Source: Variovorax paradoxus
GTDB taxonomy: Bacteria; Pseudomonadota; Gammaproteobacteria; Burkholderiales; Burkholderiaceae_C
DNA length: 64,000 nucleotides
Direction: 5' to 3'
Assembly: GCF_009498455.1 (NCBI RefSeq)
Contig: NZ_CP045644.1
Span: forward strand, 6,451,001 to 6,515,000
Below the pieces are notes generated by a model. That model made no database searches, was not told where the DNA came from, and worked only from the letters and a program-made list of their open reading frames with translations. How positions within the stretch are numbered: the first letter of the stretch is position 1; every line of letters begins with the position of its first letter. The position numbers and the translations under genes were made by a program. Below, piece by piece: positions 47,040 through 55,787 of this stretch.

Positions 47040-48760
47040 AAACCCCTGCGTTCTTCCACCGCAGCGAGCTGGGGCGCGCGCTTTGGGGATTCCGACGGGA
47101 GTTCCTGCTCGTCGGCGCGTTGAGCTTCCTGACCAACCTGCTCATGCTCGCGCCGACCCTCTACATGCTGCAGATCTTCGACCGCGTGCTGTCCAGCCAA
47201 AGCGAGATGACCTTGCTTGCGGTGTCCCTGATCACGCTGCTGCTTTTCGGCGCACTGGCCTTGTCGGAATGGCTGCGCTCGCGCCTGCTGGTGCGGGCCA
47301 GCCTGCGCTTCGACCGGCAGCTGAGCACGCGGGTGTTCAACGGGAGCTTCCGCGCCTACCTTGGGCAGTCGGCGTCCGTCGCGCCCCGGCCGTTCGCCGA
47401 CCTGAGCCAGATCCGCCAGTTCCTGACCGGCCAAGGCATCTTTGCGCTCTTCGATGCCCCCTGGACGCCGATCTACATCGCGGTGATCTTCTTTCTTCAT
47501 CCCTGGCTCGGCATGCTGGCGCTGGCGTTCGCGCTGGTCCAGGCCGCCCTGGCGTGGTTCGGACAGCGGCGGACCGTTGCGCCGTCGGAAGCGGTCCTGC
47601 AAGCCACGGGCGAGACGATGAGCGAGCTGCAGGGCAAGCTTCGCAACGTCGAGGTGCTCGAGTCGATGGGCATGGTGGGCGCGCTGCAGACGCGCTGGAA
47701 CCGCCAGCATGCGGCCAGCATGGACAAGAGCACTCGCGCGCAGGGCCTGGTGCATCGCGTCGCCGGCTGGAGCAAGTTCATCCGCTACAGCCAGCAGTCG
47801 CTCGCGCTGGGCGCGGGTGCGCTGCTGGTGATCGATGGCCAGTTGTCGCCGGGCGCCATGATCGCGGCGAACGTGCTGATGGGCCGCGCCCTGGCGCCGA
47901 TCGACCAGCTGCTCGGCGCGTGGCGGGGCTTCGTCTCCTGCCGCTGCGCGTTCCAGCGTCTCGACAGGCTGCTGGCCGACTTCCCCGAGCAGCCCCCTGC
48001 CCCCTCCCGCGCCACACCGACCGGCCAGATCAGCCTGCAAGGCGTCTTTGCAGGGGCTGCGGGGCGCGCAACGCCCATCCTGAAGAACATCTCGTTTGCG
48101 ATCCCCGCAGGCACCGTGGTCGCGGTGCTGGGGCCGTCGGGCTCGGGCAAGTCCACGCTGGTGAAGGTCATGGTGGGCATCTGGGCCGCATCGCGTGGCG
48201 CGGTGCTGCTCGATGGTGTGCCGATCGGCGGCTGGAACCGCTTCGAACTGGGTCCGCACCTGGGCTATCTGCCGCAGGACGTTGAACTGTTCGGCGGCTC
48301 CATTGCCGAGAACATCGCGCGGCTCGGCGAGGTCGACTCGCGCAAGGTCATCGAGGCGGCCAGCAGCGCCGGCCTGCACGAGACGATCCTGCACTTTCCC
48401 AAGGGCTACGACACCCCCATCGGGGACGCGGGCCACCTGCTGTCCGGCGGGCAGAGGCAGCGCATCGGACTGGCGCGGGCGCTCTATGGCGACCCGTCGC
48501 TCGTTGTTCTGGATGAACCGAATGCCAACCTCGACGACGCCGGCGAAGCCGCGCTGCTGCGCGCCATCCGGGAGTTGAAGGCCAAGGGAAAAACGGTGCT
48601 GCTGGTGACGCACCGCCAGGGCGCGGTGGGCGTGGCCGACCGCCTCATGGTGCTGAGCGACGGCGAACTGACGGCCGACGGACCGCGCGATGCCGTGCTC
48701 GCGTCGCTTCGCCGACCTCCGCCTGCGGTGCGGCCGGCGGCCCTGGTGCAGTCGGCTTGA
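47036..48760 (+). CDS. Type I secretion ABC transporter, PrtD-like (second copy)
   Basis: A 574-residue paralogue of the preceding gene with the same layout: six membrane segments, Walker A GPSGSGKS, signature LSGGQRQR, Walker B LVVLDEPNANLDD, switch His in LVTHRQ. Both copies keep intact ATPase motifs. Two adjacent half-transporters sharing a 4-nt overlap suggest a heterodimeric exporter, or two exporters sharing one HlyD/TolC pair. Confidence 0.92.
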   Translation: MKTPAFFHRSELGRALWGFRREFLLVGALSFLTNLLMLAPTLYMLQIFDRVLSSQSEMTLLAVSLITLLLFGALALSEWLRSRLLVRASLRFDRQLSTRVFNGSFRAYLGQSASVAPRPFADLSQIRQFLTGQGIFALFDAPWTPIYIAVIFFLHPWLGMLALAFALVQAALAWFGQRRTVAPSEAVLQATGETMSELQGKLRNVEVLESMGMVGALQTRWNRQHAASMDKSTRAQGLVHRVAGWSKFIRYSQQSLALGAGALLVIDGQLSPGAMIAANVLMGRALAPIDQLLGAWRGFVSCRCAFQRLDRLLADFPEQPPAPSRATPTGQISLQGVFAGAAGRATPILKNISFAIPAGTVVAVLGPSGSGKSTLVKVMVGIWAASRGAVLLDGVPIGGWNRFELGPHLGYLPQDVELFGGSIAENIARLGEVDSRKVIEAASSAGLHETILHFPKGYDTPIGDAGHLLSGGQRQRIGLARALYGDPSLVVLDEPNANLDDAGEAALLRAIRELKAKGKTVLLVTHRQGAVGVADRLMVLSDGELTADGPRDAVLASLRRPPPAVRPAALVQSA

Positions 48761-48787
48761 CTCGATTCATCCCGGAGGGAGTTCCAC

Positions 48788-50161
48788 ATGGCCCAACCCA
48801 ACCTTCTCAGAGACGTGACGTCCGCCCCCTCGCCGGCCGCAGACGAGCGATCGAAGAATGCCGATGTCCAAGGCCTCGGCACCGAGTTCGGACGCGCAGG
48901 ACGGATCGGCGTGTGGGCCTTGGCCGCCGGGTTCGGCGGCTTTCTGTTGTGGGCTGCGTTTGCGCCGCTCGACGAGGGCGTGCCGAGCCAGGGGCTGGTC
49001 TCCATCGACACGAAGCGCAAGGCAGTGCAGCACCAGATCGGCGGCATCCTCAAGGAGGTGCGGGTCGGCGAAGGCGACCAGGTGCAAGAGGGCCAGTTGC
49101 TGTTCAAGCTCGACGACGCCGCGGCCAGGGCGAGCTTCGAAACCGTGCGGCAGCGCTACCTCGGGTTTCGCGCCATCCAGAGTCGCCTGCTGGCCGAACA
49201 GGGCGGGCTGGACACCATCGACTTCCATCCCGACTTGCAGGCCGCGGCCAAGGACCCGCTGATCCGCCAGCAGATGTTCAACCAGGAACAGCTGCTCCGG
49301 TCGCGCCGCGCCGCCTTGCGCGCCGACCTGCAATCGATCGAGGAAAACATCCAGGGCCAGCAGGCCTTGTCGCAGGCCTACACCAGCATGCTGGGCAGCC
49401 GCCGGACCCAGCTGTCGCTGCTCGGCGAGGAACTGACCCAGACGCGCAAGATGGTCGCCGAAGGGTATGCGCCGCGCAATCGCCAGCTGGAGATGGAACG
49501 CCAGCTCGCGGAATCGAGCACCTCCATTGCCGAGCTCATCGGCAACACGGGCCGGGCCCGGCGCTCGGTCGCCGAGCTTCGCCAGCGTGCCATTGCGAGG
49601 CAGCAGGAGTACCACAAGGAAGTGGAAACGCAGCAGGCGGAAGTCAGCCGCGAGGTGCTGGGCGACTTCGAGAAGTTCGTCGCCTTGCGCGACGAACTGG
49701 GCCGCACCGAGATCCGCTCGCCCGCTTCAGGCCAGGTGGTGGCGCTGGTGGCGCAGACCGTGGGCGGCGTGATCGCACCGGGACAGAAGCTGATGGACGT
49801 GGTGCCCGCCAACGAGCCCCTGCTGCTTGAAACGAGGGTGCCCCCGCACCTGATCGACCGCATCCACGCCGGCATTCCGGTGGACGTGCGCTTCACGAGC
49901 TTCGCCCATTCCCCGCAGCTCGTGGTGCAGGGCCAGCTGGTGTCGGTCTCGGGCGACTTGTTGACCGACCCCCAGACCAACGCGAGCTACTACCTGGCGC
50001 GGGTGGCGGTGACGCAGGAGGGCCTGAAGAAGCTGGGCAAGCGCTCGCTGCAGCCGGGCATGCCGGTCGAGGTGGTGTTCAAGACCGGCGAGCGCTCGCT
50101 GCTCGTGTATTTGCTGCATCCGCTCACCAAGCGCATCGCCGCCTCCATGACGGAAGAATGA
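48788..50161 (+). CDS. HlyD/PrtE-family type I secretion adaptor
   Basis: A 457-residue membrane-fusion protein that links the inner-membrane ABC exporter to the outer-membrane channel. One membrane anchor lies at about residues 40-60 (IGVWALAAGFGGFLLWAAF). The lipoyl half-motif GLVSIDTKRKAVQHQIGGILKEV, a long coiled coil (about 100-290) and the C-terminal RSPASGQVVALVAQTVGGVI block follow. SD GGAGGG precedes the ATG. It is third in the T1SS operon. Confidence 0.93.
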   Translation: MAQPNLLRDVTSAPSPAADERSKNADVQGLGTEFGRAGRIGVWALAAGFGGFLLWAAFAPLDEGVPSQGLVSIDTKRKAVQHQIGGILKEVRVGEGDQVQEGQLLFKLDDAAARASFETVRQRYLGFRAIQSRLLAEQGGLDTIDFHPDLQAAAKDPLIRQQMFNQEQLLRSRRAALRADLQSIEENIQGQQALSQAYTSMLGSRRTQLSLLGEELTQTRKMVAEGYAPRNRQLEMERQLAESSTSIAELIGNTGRARRSVAELRQRAIARQQEYHKEVETQQAEVSREVLGDFEKFVALRDELGRTEIRSPASGQVVALVAQTVGGVIAPGQKLMDVVPANEPLLLETRVPPHLIDRIHAGIPVDVRFTSFAHSPQLVVQGQLVSVSGDLLTDPQTNASYYLARVAVTQEGLKKLGKRSLQPGMPVEVVFKTGERSLLVYLLHPLTKRIAASMTEE

Positions 50162-50164
50162 CCC

Positions 50165-51505
50165 GTGAAAAAGAACGCGCGGGCATTCACCGCTGTTGCC
50201 GCTGCTGCCGGCCTTCTCTGCGGGCCGGCCTGGTCGATCGACCTGTCGCAGGCGTATGGCGAAGCACTGGCCCAGGACGCGACGATCCGGTCGGTGCGGG
50301 CCGCCACGGACGCCCGGCGCGAGCGCCTGCCGCAGGCCCGCGCGCAACTGCTTCCCAACCTGTCGGCCAGCGTCTCGCGCCATCGGAACTGGCTGGACAG
50401 GACCTCGCCTGACGCCTCGGGGCAGCTCGTCACGTCCAACCTGCGCTACACCAGCAGCAGCGAGGCGCTGACCTTGAGGCAGCCCCTTTTCCGCATGTAC
50501 CAGATGGCCGACTACCGCCAGGCGCAGGCGCAGGTCGACGATGCCGAGGCCATTCTGGAGCGCGAACTGCAGAACGTCGGCGTGCGGGTGAGCGGCGCTT
50601 ACTTCGAAGCTTTGCTGGCCGAGGAGCATCTCGCGCTGGTGCTCTCGCAGAAGACGGCCTACACGACCCAGTTCGATGCCGCGCAGAAGCGGCTCGGCGC
50701 GGGTTTCGGCACGCGCACCGACATCGATGAAGCGCGCGCGGCACTGGACCTCAACGTGGCGCAGGAACTGGAGGCGCGCCAGAATCTGGACTTCACGCGC
50801 AGGCAACTCCAGAGCCTGGTCAATCGCCCGATCGACGGGCTCGCGCCGCTGGACCCGTCGAGGATGCAGCTCGTTCGGCCCACACCCGACCGGGTGGAAG
50901 ACTGGATCGCGCAGGCCGAGCTCACCAGCCCGGAGCTTCAGTCGCTCGCTGCCCAGGTGGAAGCCGCAAAGCATGAGCTGGACAAGGCGCAGGCGGGCCA
51001 CTACCCGACCCTGGACGCCGTCGCCCAGTGGTCCCGCAACGACAGCGACACGATCACCAGCATCAAGACCCGCTACACCAACCGGTCGATCGGCGTGCAG
51101 CTCACCATTCCGCTGTACTCGGGCGGCTACGTGAGTTCCACCGTGAGGCAGGCACTCGCAAACCAGCAGCGGGCCGAAGAGACCCTCGAAGCCTTGCGCC
51201 GCGACCTGGGGGTGCGGCTGCACCGCGAGTTCCGCGGCGTGACCGAAGGCGTGTTGAGGGTCAAGGCCCTGGAGCAGGCGGTGCGCTCCGCGGAGCAGGT
51301 CGTCCTGTCGAACCAGCGCTCGTTCGAGGCCGGCAGCCGCACCTTGCCTGACGTGCTGAACGCGGACCAGCTGAAGGTCTCCGCCCAGCGTGATCTGGCG
51401 CAGGCCCGTTTCGTCTACCTGCTGTCGCGGATACGGTTGCAGGCCCTCGCGGGCGGCGCCAAAGCCGACGTCATCGACGAGATCAACGGCTGGCTTACGC
51501 GCTGA
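50165..51505 (+). CDS. TolC-family outer-membrane channel
   Basis: A 446-residue outer-membrane efflux protein. A signal peptide occupies residues 1-25 (FTAVAAAAGLLCGPAWS), and the mature start IDLSQAYGEALAQDATIRSV is typical of TolC proteins. Two OEP repeats with long coiled-coil helices follow; the second includes QLTIPLYSGGYVSSTVRQA. The GTG start lies 3 nt after the adaptor stop. It completes the export system for the adhesin. Confidence 0.93.
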   Translation: MKKNARAFTAVAAAAGLLCGPAWSIDLSQAYGEALAQDATIRSVRAATDARRERLPQARAQLLPNLSASVSRHRNWLDRTSPDASGQLVTSNLRYTSSSEALTLRQPLFRMYQMADYRQAQAQVDDAEAILERELQNVGVRVSGAYFEALLAEEHLALVLSQKTAYTTQFDAAQKRLGAGFGTRTDIDEARAALDLNVAQELEARQNLDFTRRQLQSLVNRPIDGLAPLDPSRMQLVRPTPDRVEDWIAQAELTSPELQSLAAQVEAAKHELDKAQAGHYPTLDAVAQWSRNDSDTITSIKTRYTNRSIGVQLTIPLYSGGYVSSTVRQALANQQRAEETLEALRRDLGVRLHREFRGVTEGVLRVKALEQAVRSAEQVVLSNQRSFEAGSRTLPDVLNADQLKVSAQRDLAQARFVYLLSRIRLQALAGGAKADVIDEINGWLTR

Positions 51506-51512
51506 CCTGCCC

Positions 51513-52607
51513 TCAGAACAGATTGCCCTGCCCTTGTGCGCCCGGCGGCCGGAAGGCCGAGGTGTCGAGTGCAATCCGCTCGCGGTTGAAGCCCAGCCGG
51601 TTCGTCGCCTTCTGGAAGCGCTGATGAATCAGGTCGGCCCACAGGCCGCTGCCCTTCATGCGCGTGGCGAAGTCGGCGTCGTAGTCCTTGCCGCCGCGCA
51701 TCTCGTGGATGCGCGCCATGACGCGCTCGGCGCGCTGCGGGTAGTGCAGCGCGAGCCATTCCTTGAAGAGCGGCGCCACCTCCCACGGCAGGCGCACCAC
51801 GGTGTAGAAGGCGCTGCGCGCGCCGGCCTCCCAGGCGGCTTCGAGCACCTGCTCCATGTCTTCGGTGATGAACGGAATCTGCGGTGCCAGGCTCACGCCC
51901 ACCGGCACGCCGGCCTCGGCCAGCGTGCGGATGGTGCGCAGCCGCCGGTGCGGCGCGGCGGCGCGCGGCTCGAGCTTGCGCGCCAGCTCGCCGTCGAGCG
52001 TGGTGACCGTGACGTACACGGCCGCAAGCCGGTCGGCCGCCATCGGCGCGATCAGGTCGAGGTCGCGCTCCACGGCGCTCGACTTGGTGACCAGCGCAAA
52101 CGGATGCCGCACTTCGCTCAGCAGCTCGATCACGCCGCGCGTGAGCCGCAGTTCGCGCTCGATGGGCTGGTAGCAATCGGTCGCGGTGCCGATGGCGAGG
52201 TTGCTGGGGCGGTAGCTCTTGCGCCCGAGTTCGGCGCGCAGCACCTCGACGAGGTTGCGCTTGGCGATGAGCTTGGTCTCGAAGTCGAGGCCGGGCGAGA
52301 GGTTCAGGTAGCTGTGCGTGGGCCGCGCAAAGCAGTAGATGCAGCCATGCTCGCAGCCGCGGTAGGGGTTGAGCGAGCGGTCGAACGGAATGTCGGGCGA
52401 CTCGTTGCTGCTGAGCACCGACTTCACGTCTTCGAAGCGCACCTCGGTGGCCAGCGGCAGCAGTTCGGCGGCCTCGGCCTCGCCCTCTTCGAGCGTGCCC
52501 CAGCCGTCGTCGAAGGCGTCGCGCTCGTCTTTGGAGAACCGGTGCGCGAGCCGCGTGGCCGCGCCACGGCCTTTGACGATGTGGATGGGAATCTGGGCGG
52601 CGGGCAT
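51513..52607 (-). CDS. PA0069-family radical SAM protein (SplB-like)
   Basis: A 364-residue radical SAM enzyme. The [4Fe-4S]/SAM motif C-x3-C-x2-C is in YRGCEHGCIYCFARP. The family is related to spore photoproduct lyase, and the block NPYRGCEHGCIYC is typical of PA0069 homologues. The function is not established. I recall P. aeruginosa PA0069 being listed among LexA-controlled genes, and a consensus LexA box precedes this gene, so a DNA-damage role is likely. ATG 52607 has AAGGA upstream; in-frame Mets further up lie beyond the LexA box. Confidence 0.9.
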   Translation of the reverse strand: MPAAQIPIHIVKGRGAATRLAHRFSKDERDAFDDGWGTLEEGEAEAAELLPLATEVRFEDVKSVLSSNESPDIPFDRSLNPYRGCEHGCIYCFARPTHSYLNLSPGLDFETKLIAKRNLVEVLRAELGRKSYRPSNLAIGTATDCYQPIERELRLTRGVIELLSEVRHPFALVTKSSAVERDLDLIAPMAADRLAAVYVTVTTLDGELARKLEPRAAAPHRRLRTIRTLAEAGVPVGVSLAPQIPFITEDMEQVLEAAWEAGARSAFYTVVRLPWEVAPLFKEWLALHYPQRAERVMARIHEMRGGKDYDADFATRMKGSGLWADLIHQRFQKATNRLGFNRERIALDTSAFRPPGAQGQGNLF

Positions 52608-52644
52608 GGCGAATCCTTGGAAGGAGGCAGGAAACAAGTTGAAT

Positions 52645-52664
52645 AACTGTTTATTCATACAGTA
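52645..52664 (-). promoter_or_regulatory. LexA (SOS) box
   Basis: CTGT-N8-ACAG (52647-52662) is embedded in TACTGTATGAATAAACAGTT on the minus strand, matching the LexA consensus TACTGTATATATATACAGTA at nearly every position. It lies about 40 nt upstream of the radical SAM gene start, the right place to repress it. Confidence 0.85.
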
Positions 52665-52698
52665 TTTCACTTTTGACCCGACCATGCCGAGTTTTTTG

Positions 52699-52734
52699 TT
52701 TCTGTCTTGACAGAAATTAAGGAATTCCTAAACT
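52699..52734 (+). promoter_or_regulatory. Operator and promoter of the GbsR/MarR gene
   Basis: TTTCTGTC-TT-GACAGAAA (52699-52716) is a perfect 8-bp dyad. It overlaps a perfect -35 TTGACA (52707-52712), which is followed after 16 nt by TAAACT (52729-52734). Transcription would then begin at or next to the ATG at 52742, giving a leaderless mRNA. The dyad is very similar to that at 53365-53384. Confidence 0.75.
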
Positions 52735-52741
52735 CGACGCC

Positions 52742-53335
52742 ATGGAACTCACCGACATTCAACGCAAGTTCGTTCTGCACTGGGGCGAGATGGGCTCCAT
52801 GTGGGGCGTGAACCGCACGGTCTCTCAGATCCACGCCCTGCTGTTCGCGCACGGCAAGCCGATGCACGCCGAAGAGCTGTCGGAAACGCTGGGCGTGGCC
52901 CGCTCCAACGTCAGCAACAGCCTGAAGGAATTGCAGGCCTGGAACCTCGTGCGCATCACCCACACGCTGGGCGACCGGCGCGACTACTTCGAGACCAGCG
53001 TCGATGTGTGGGAGCTGTTCCGTACGGTGGTGCGCGAGCGCAAGGAGCGCGAGTTCGACCCCACCATCCGCGTGCTGCGCGAGATCGTTGCCAGCCCCGA
53101 TTTCCAGAAGGAGCCGCCCGACGCGCAAGACCGCATCCGCTCCACCATGGACCTCATGACCAAGCTCGCCACCTGGGCCGACGAGATGCTGCGGCTGTCG
53201 CCCGGCACGCTCGACAAGGTGCTCACGCTCGGCGCCAGCGTGCAGAAGTTCGTGCGCGGCGACAGCGCACCGCCACCGCCCCCCGACAAGGGCGACGACC
53301 CCGATGCGCACCACGCCAGCCTGCCGATGATCTGA
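52742..53335 (+). CDS. GbsR/MarR-family transcriptional regulator
   Basis: A 197-residue regulator with a winged helix in residues 20-95 (HAEELSETLGVARSNVSNSLKELQAWNLVRITHTLGDRRDYFE) and an all-helical C-terminal part. GbsR-type regulators often respond to small organic ligands. No SD is visible; the promoter at 52707-52734 suggests a leaderless mRNA. An operator-like dyad precedes both this gene and the operon at 53404, so it probably represses both. Confidence 0.88.
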   Translation: MELTDIQRKFVLHWGEMGSMWGVNRTVSQIHALLFAHGKPMHAEELSETLGVARSNVSNSLKELQAWNLVRITHTLGDRRDYFETSVDVWELFRTVVRERKEREFDPTIRVLREIVASPDFQKEPPDAQDRIRSTMDLMTKLATWADEMLRLSPGTLDKVLTLGASVQKFVRGDSAPPPPPDKGDDPDAHHASLPMI

Positions 53336-53364
53336 GAAAGGCCGAGTCCTTTTTTTGCCTTCTT

Positions 53365-53384
53365 ATTTCTGTTTTGACTGAAAT
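53365..53384 (+). promoter_or_regulatory. Second GbsR-type operator before the DCC/methyltransferase operon
   Basis: ATTTCTGT-TTTG-ACTGAAAT has 7 of 8 arm positions complementary and shares TTTCTGT-TTGAC-GAAAT with the site at 52699-52716. It again overlaps a -35-like TTGACT (53374-53379), with the next ATG 30 nt downstream. Confidence 0.7.
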
Positions 53385-53403
53385 ATCGAGAACCAAGAAC
53401 GCC

Positions 53404-53835
53404 ATGGCCCGCTTCGCCCCCGCCACCTACCCGCTCACGGTTTATTTCGACGCCACCTGCCCGCTGTGCACGGCCGAGATGGGCGCCATGCAGGCGCGCG
53501 ACAGCGCCGGCCGGCTGCATCTGGTCGACTGCTCGTCCGCCGGTTTCGCGGACGGCCCGGCGCCACGGGACGCGCTGATGCGTTCGCTGCACGCGGTCGA
53601 TGCCGCAGGCCAACTGCGCGTGGGCGTCGACGCCATCCGCGCCTGCCGCGCGGCGGTGGGCCTGCCGGCCGGCGGCGCCGTGCTCGACCTGCCGGTCGTC
53701 GGCCGGCTGGCCGACCGCGCCTACGCGGTGCTGGCCCGCAACCGCTACCGGCTGCCGCGCTGGCTGGTGCTGCGGCTCGCGGGGCACGGTGCGATCGCGC
53801 CAACCACCTGCGCCGACGACCACTGCAAGCTCTGA
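53404..53835 (+). CDS. DCC-family thiol-disulfide oxidoreductase (DUF393)
   Basis: A 143-residue protein with the family hallmark YFDATCPLCTAEM (D-x2-C-x2-C) near the N-terminus. The rest is a helical thioredoxin-like region with AYAVLARNRYRLPRWL. A redox role is presumed from the Cys pair, but substrates are unknown. It is the first gene of a four-gene operon behind a GbsR-type operator. Confidence 0.88.
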   Translation: MARFAPATYPLTVYFDATCPLCTAEMGAMQARDSAGRLHLVDCSSAGFADGPAPRDALMRSLHAVDAAGQLRVGVDAIRACRAAVGLPAGGAVLDLPVVGRLADRAYAVLARNRYRLPRWLVLRLAGHGAIAPTTCADDHCKL

Positions 53836-53864
53836 AAAAACGCACATCGCCTGAAGGAGTTTCG

Positions 53865-54821
53865 ATGCCCGACGTCTTCCAGCCCGACTTCCGCCTGCCC
53901 GGCACCGCGCGCACCACGCCGCCCGCGGTCGAAGGCCACGTGAGCCGCGAGGACACGCAGGACTACTTCACCGAGGTCGCCGACGACTACCGCGCCTGGA
54001 GCCCCAGCTACAACATGCACTTCGGCTTCTGGCGCCTGGGCCTGAACCCGCTGCGGCGTGAAGGCATGCTGATCGAGATGAACCGCACCGTCGGTCGCGC
54101 ACTGCGACTCGACATGGCCACCACCGGACCGCGCTGCGTGCTCGACCTCGGCTGCGGCGCTGGCGCCACCTCGCGCACGCTGGTCGGCGACGACCCTGCG
54201 CTGCATGCGGTCACCGTGACCAACGTGCCGGTGCAGAACGGCATCGCCGCGCGGCTCGACGCGCGGGCCGGCGTGGCCGATCGCGTCGCGCACGTCGAAG
54301 CCGACTACACCCGCACCGGCCTGCCCACCGCCCAGGCCGATGGCGCCTGGGCGCTCGAAAGCGCCTGCTACGCCGAAGGCACCGCCAAGGCCGACTTCGT
54401 GCGCGAGGCGGCGCGGCTGCTCAAGCCCGGCGCGCGGCTGGTGGTGGTCGACGGCTTCCTGCTGCGCCGTCAGCCGGGCCGCCTCGCAGGCTGGCTGCAC
54501 CGCCTGTGGGCCGACAGCTGGGCCGTGCCCACGCTGGCCGTGCGCGAAGACTTCATTGCGGCGCTGCGCGCCCACGGCTTCGAGGACATCGAAGTGAAGT
54601 CGCTGCGCTGGCGCGTCGCGCCCAGCGCGCTGCACATTCCCGTGCTGGCCACGCGCTTCACGCTGGCCGAGCTGTGGAAGGCGCGCGGCAAGCTCAGCCC
54701 GTGGCGCCGCAAGCACATCGTGGCCAGCTACTGCGCGCTTGCGCTGGGCATGTTCTGGCGCGACTTCGACTACGCCATGGTGAGCGCCACGCGCAAGGCC
54801 GACGAAAGCGCCGCTGCATGA
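53865..54821 (+). CDS. Class I SAM-dependent methyltransferase
   Basis: A 318-residue methyltransferase. Motif I is VLDLGCGAGATSRTL; the YNMHFGFWRLG segment and the ALESACYAEGTAKADFVREAARLLKPGARLVVVDGF block resemble small-molecule and lipid methyltransferases of the cyclopropane-synthase or tocopherol-methyltransferase type. SD AAGGAG precedes the ATG by 7 nt. The stop overlaps the DUF4166 start. The substrate is unknown. Confidence 0.88.
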   Translation: MPDVFQPDFRLPGTARTTPPAVEGHVSREDTQDYFTEVADDYRAWSPSYNMHFGFWRLGLNPLRREGMLIEMNRTVGRALRLDMATTGPRCVLDLGCGAGATSRTLVGDDPALHAVTVTNVPVQNGIAARLDARAGVADRVAHVEADYTRTGLPTAQADGAWALESACYAEGTAKADFVREAARLLKPGARLVVVDGFLLRRQPGRLAGWLHRLWADSWAVPTLAVREDFIAALRAHGFEDIEVKSLRWRVAPSALHIPVLATRFTLAELWKARGKLSPWRRKHIVASYCALALGMFWRDFDYAMVSATRKADESAAA

Positions 54822-55435
54822 GCGCCACGCCGCTGATCCAACAAGCGCTCGGCCCCGCATGGGCGCACCTCGGCGACGTGATCCGACGGCACTACGCGAT
54901 GACGCCGTTGTCGGCCGAGCATGTGTGCGTGCGCGGCGCCATGCACGAGGTGCACCACGCGCCGTGGGCCGCGCTGCTGATGCCCTTCGGCCGCCTCGTC
55001 GGCGCGCTGGTGCCGCACACCGGCACCGACGTGCCGATCGAGGTGCACTACCGCTGCCGCGCCGACGACCCGCACCTGTACTGGGACCGCATCTTTCACT
55101 TCGCGGGTCGTGCGCCCTTTCACTTCCGTTCGCACATGGAAGCCGCGCCTTCGCAAGGCGGCGAGGTGATCGAGTTCGTGCGCTTCGGCATCGGCATGCG
55201 GCTGGCGGTGAGCGCCGAAGACGGCGCACTGGTGTTCCGCGACAAGGGCTACATCTGGCGCCTTGCGGGGCTGCGCATTCCGCTGCCGCTGGGCCTCTTT
55301 CTCGGCACCGCCTATGTCGAGGAGCGGCCCGATCCGTCCGACCCCGACCACTTCACGATGAAGATGCTGCTGCGCCATCGCTGGTTTGGCGACGTGTTTC
55401 GCTACAGCGGCCGCTTCCGCCTCGGTTCACAATGA
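54818..55435 (+). CDS. DUF4166 domain protein
   Basis: A 205-residue protein that is entirely a DUF4166 domain: LGPAWAHLGDVIRRHY at the start, YWDRIFHFAGRAPFHFRSHMEA in the middle, FTMKMLLRHRWFGDVFRYSGRF at the end. No biochemical function is known to me. The ATG overlaps the methyltransferase stop, so the two are translationally coupled, suggesting a shared pathway. Confidence 0.85.
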   Translation: MSATPLIQQALGPAWAHLGDVIRRHYAMTPLSAEHVCVRGAMHEVHHAPWAALLMPFGRLVGALVPHTGTDVPIEVHYRCRADDPHLYWDRIFHFAGRAPFHFRSHMEAAPSQGGEVIEFVRFGIGMRLAVSAEDGALVFRDKGYIWRLAGLRIPLPLGLFLGTAYVEERPDPSDPDHFTMKMLLRHRWFGDVFRYSGRFRLGSQ

Positions 55436-55442
55436 ACGCACC

Positions 55443-55787
55443 ATGCGCCGCCCCGAAAACCTCTACGCCCAGTACCACGCCCACATCTACTTCGCGCCCG
55501 ACACGCTGGCGCAGGCGCGCGAACTCAGCGAGCGCGCCGGCCGCGAGCTGATGGTGGTGGTCGGCCGCGTGCACGAACGCCTCGTCGGCCCGCACCCGCA
55601 CTGGAGCTGCCAGCTGGCCTTCGACGCCGCCGAGTTCGACGAGGTCATCGGCTGGCTGGACGCCCACCGCAATGGCCTCGATGTGTTCGTGCACGGCGTG
55701 ACCGGCGACGACTTCGCGGACCACACGACGCATGCGATGTGGCTGGGCGAAGAGAGCGCGCTCGACCTGCGGATGTTCCGGCGCTAG
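55443..55787 (+). CDS. DOPA 4,5-dioxygenase-family protein
   Basis: A 114-residue protein of the DOPA-dioxygenase family: YHAHIYFAPDTLAQARELSE at the start, GPHPHWSCQLAF in the middle, and HTTHAMWLGEES at the end supply the conserved His pattern. Fungal members cleave DOPA during betalain synthesis; bacterial members are mostly uncharacterised. It starts 7 nt after the DUF4166 gene and ends 4 nt inside the convergent Rieske oxygenase gene. Confidence 0.82.
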   Translation: MRRPENLYAQYHAHIYFAPDTLAQARELSERAGRELMVVVGRVHERLVGPHPHWSCQLAFDAAEFDEVIGWLDAHRNGLDVFVHGVTGDDFADHTTHAMWLGEESALDLRMFRR

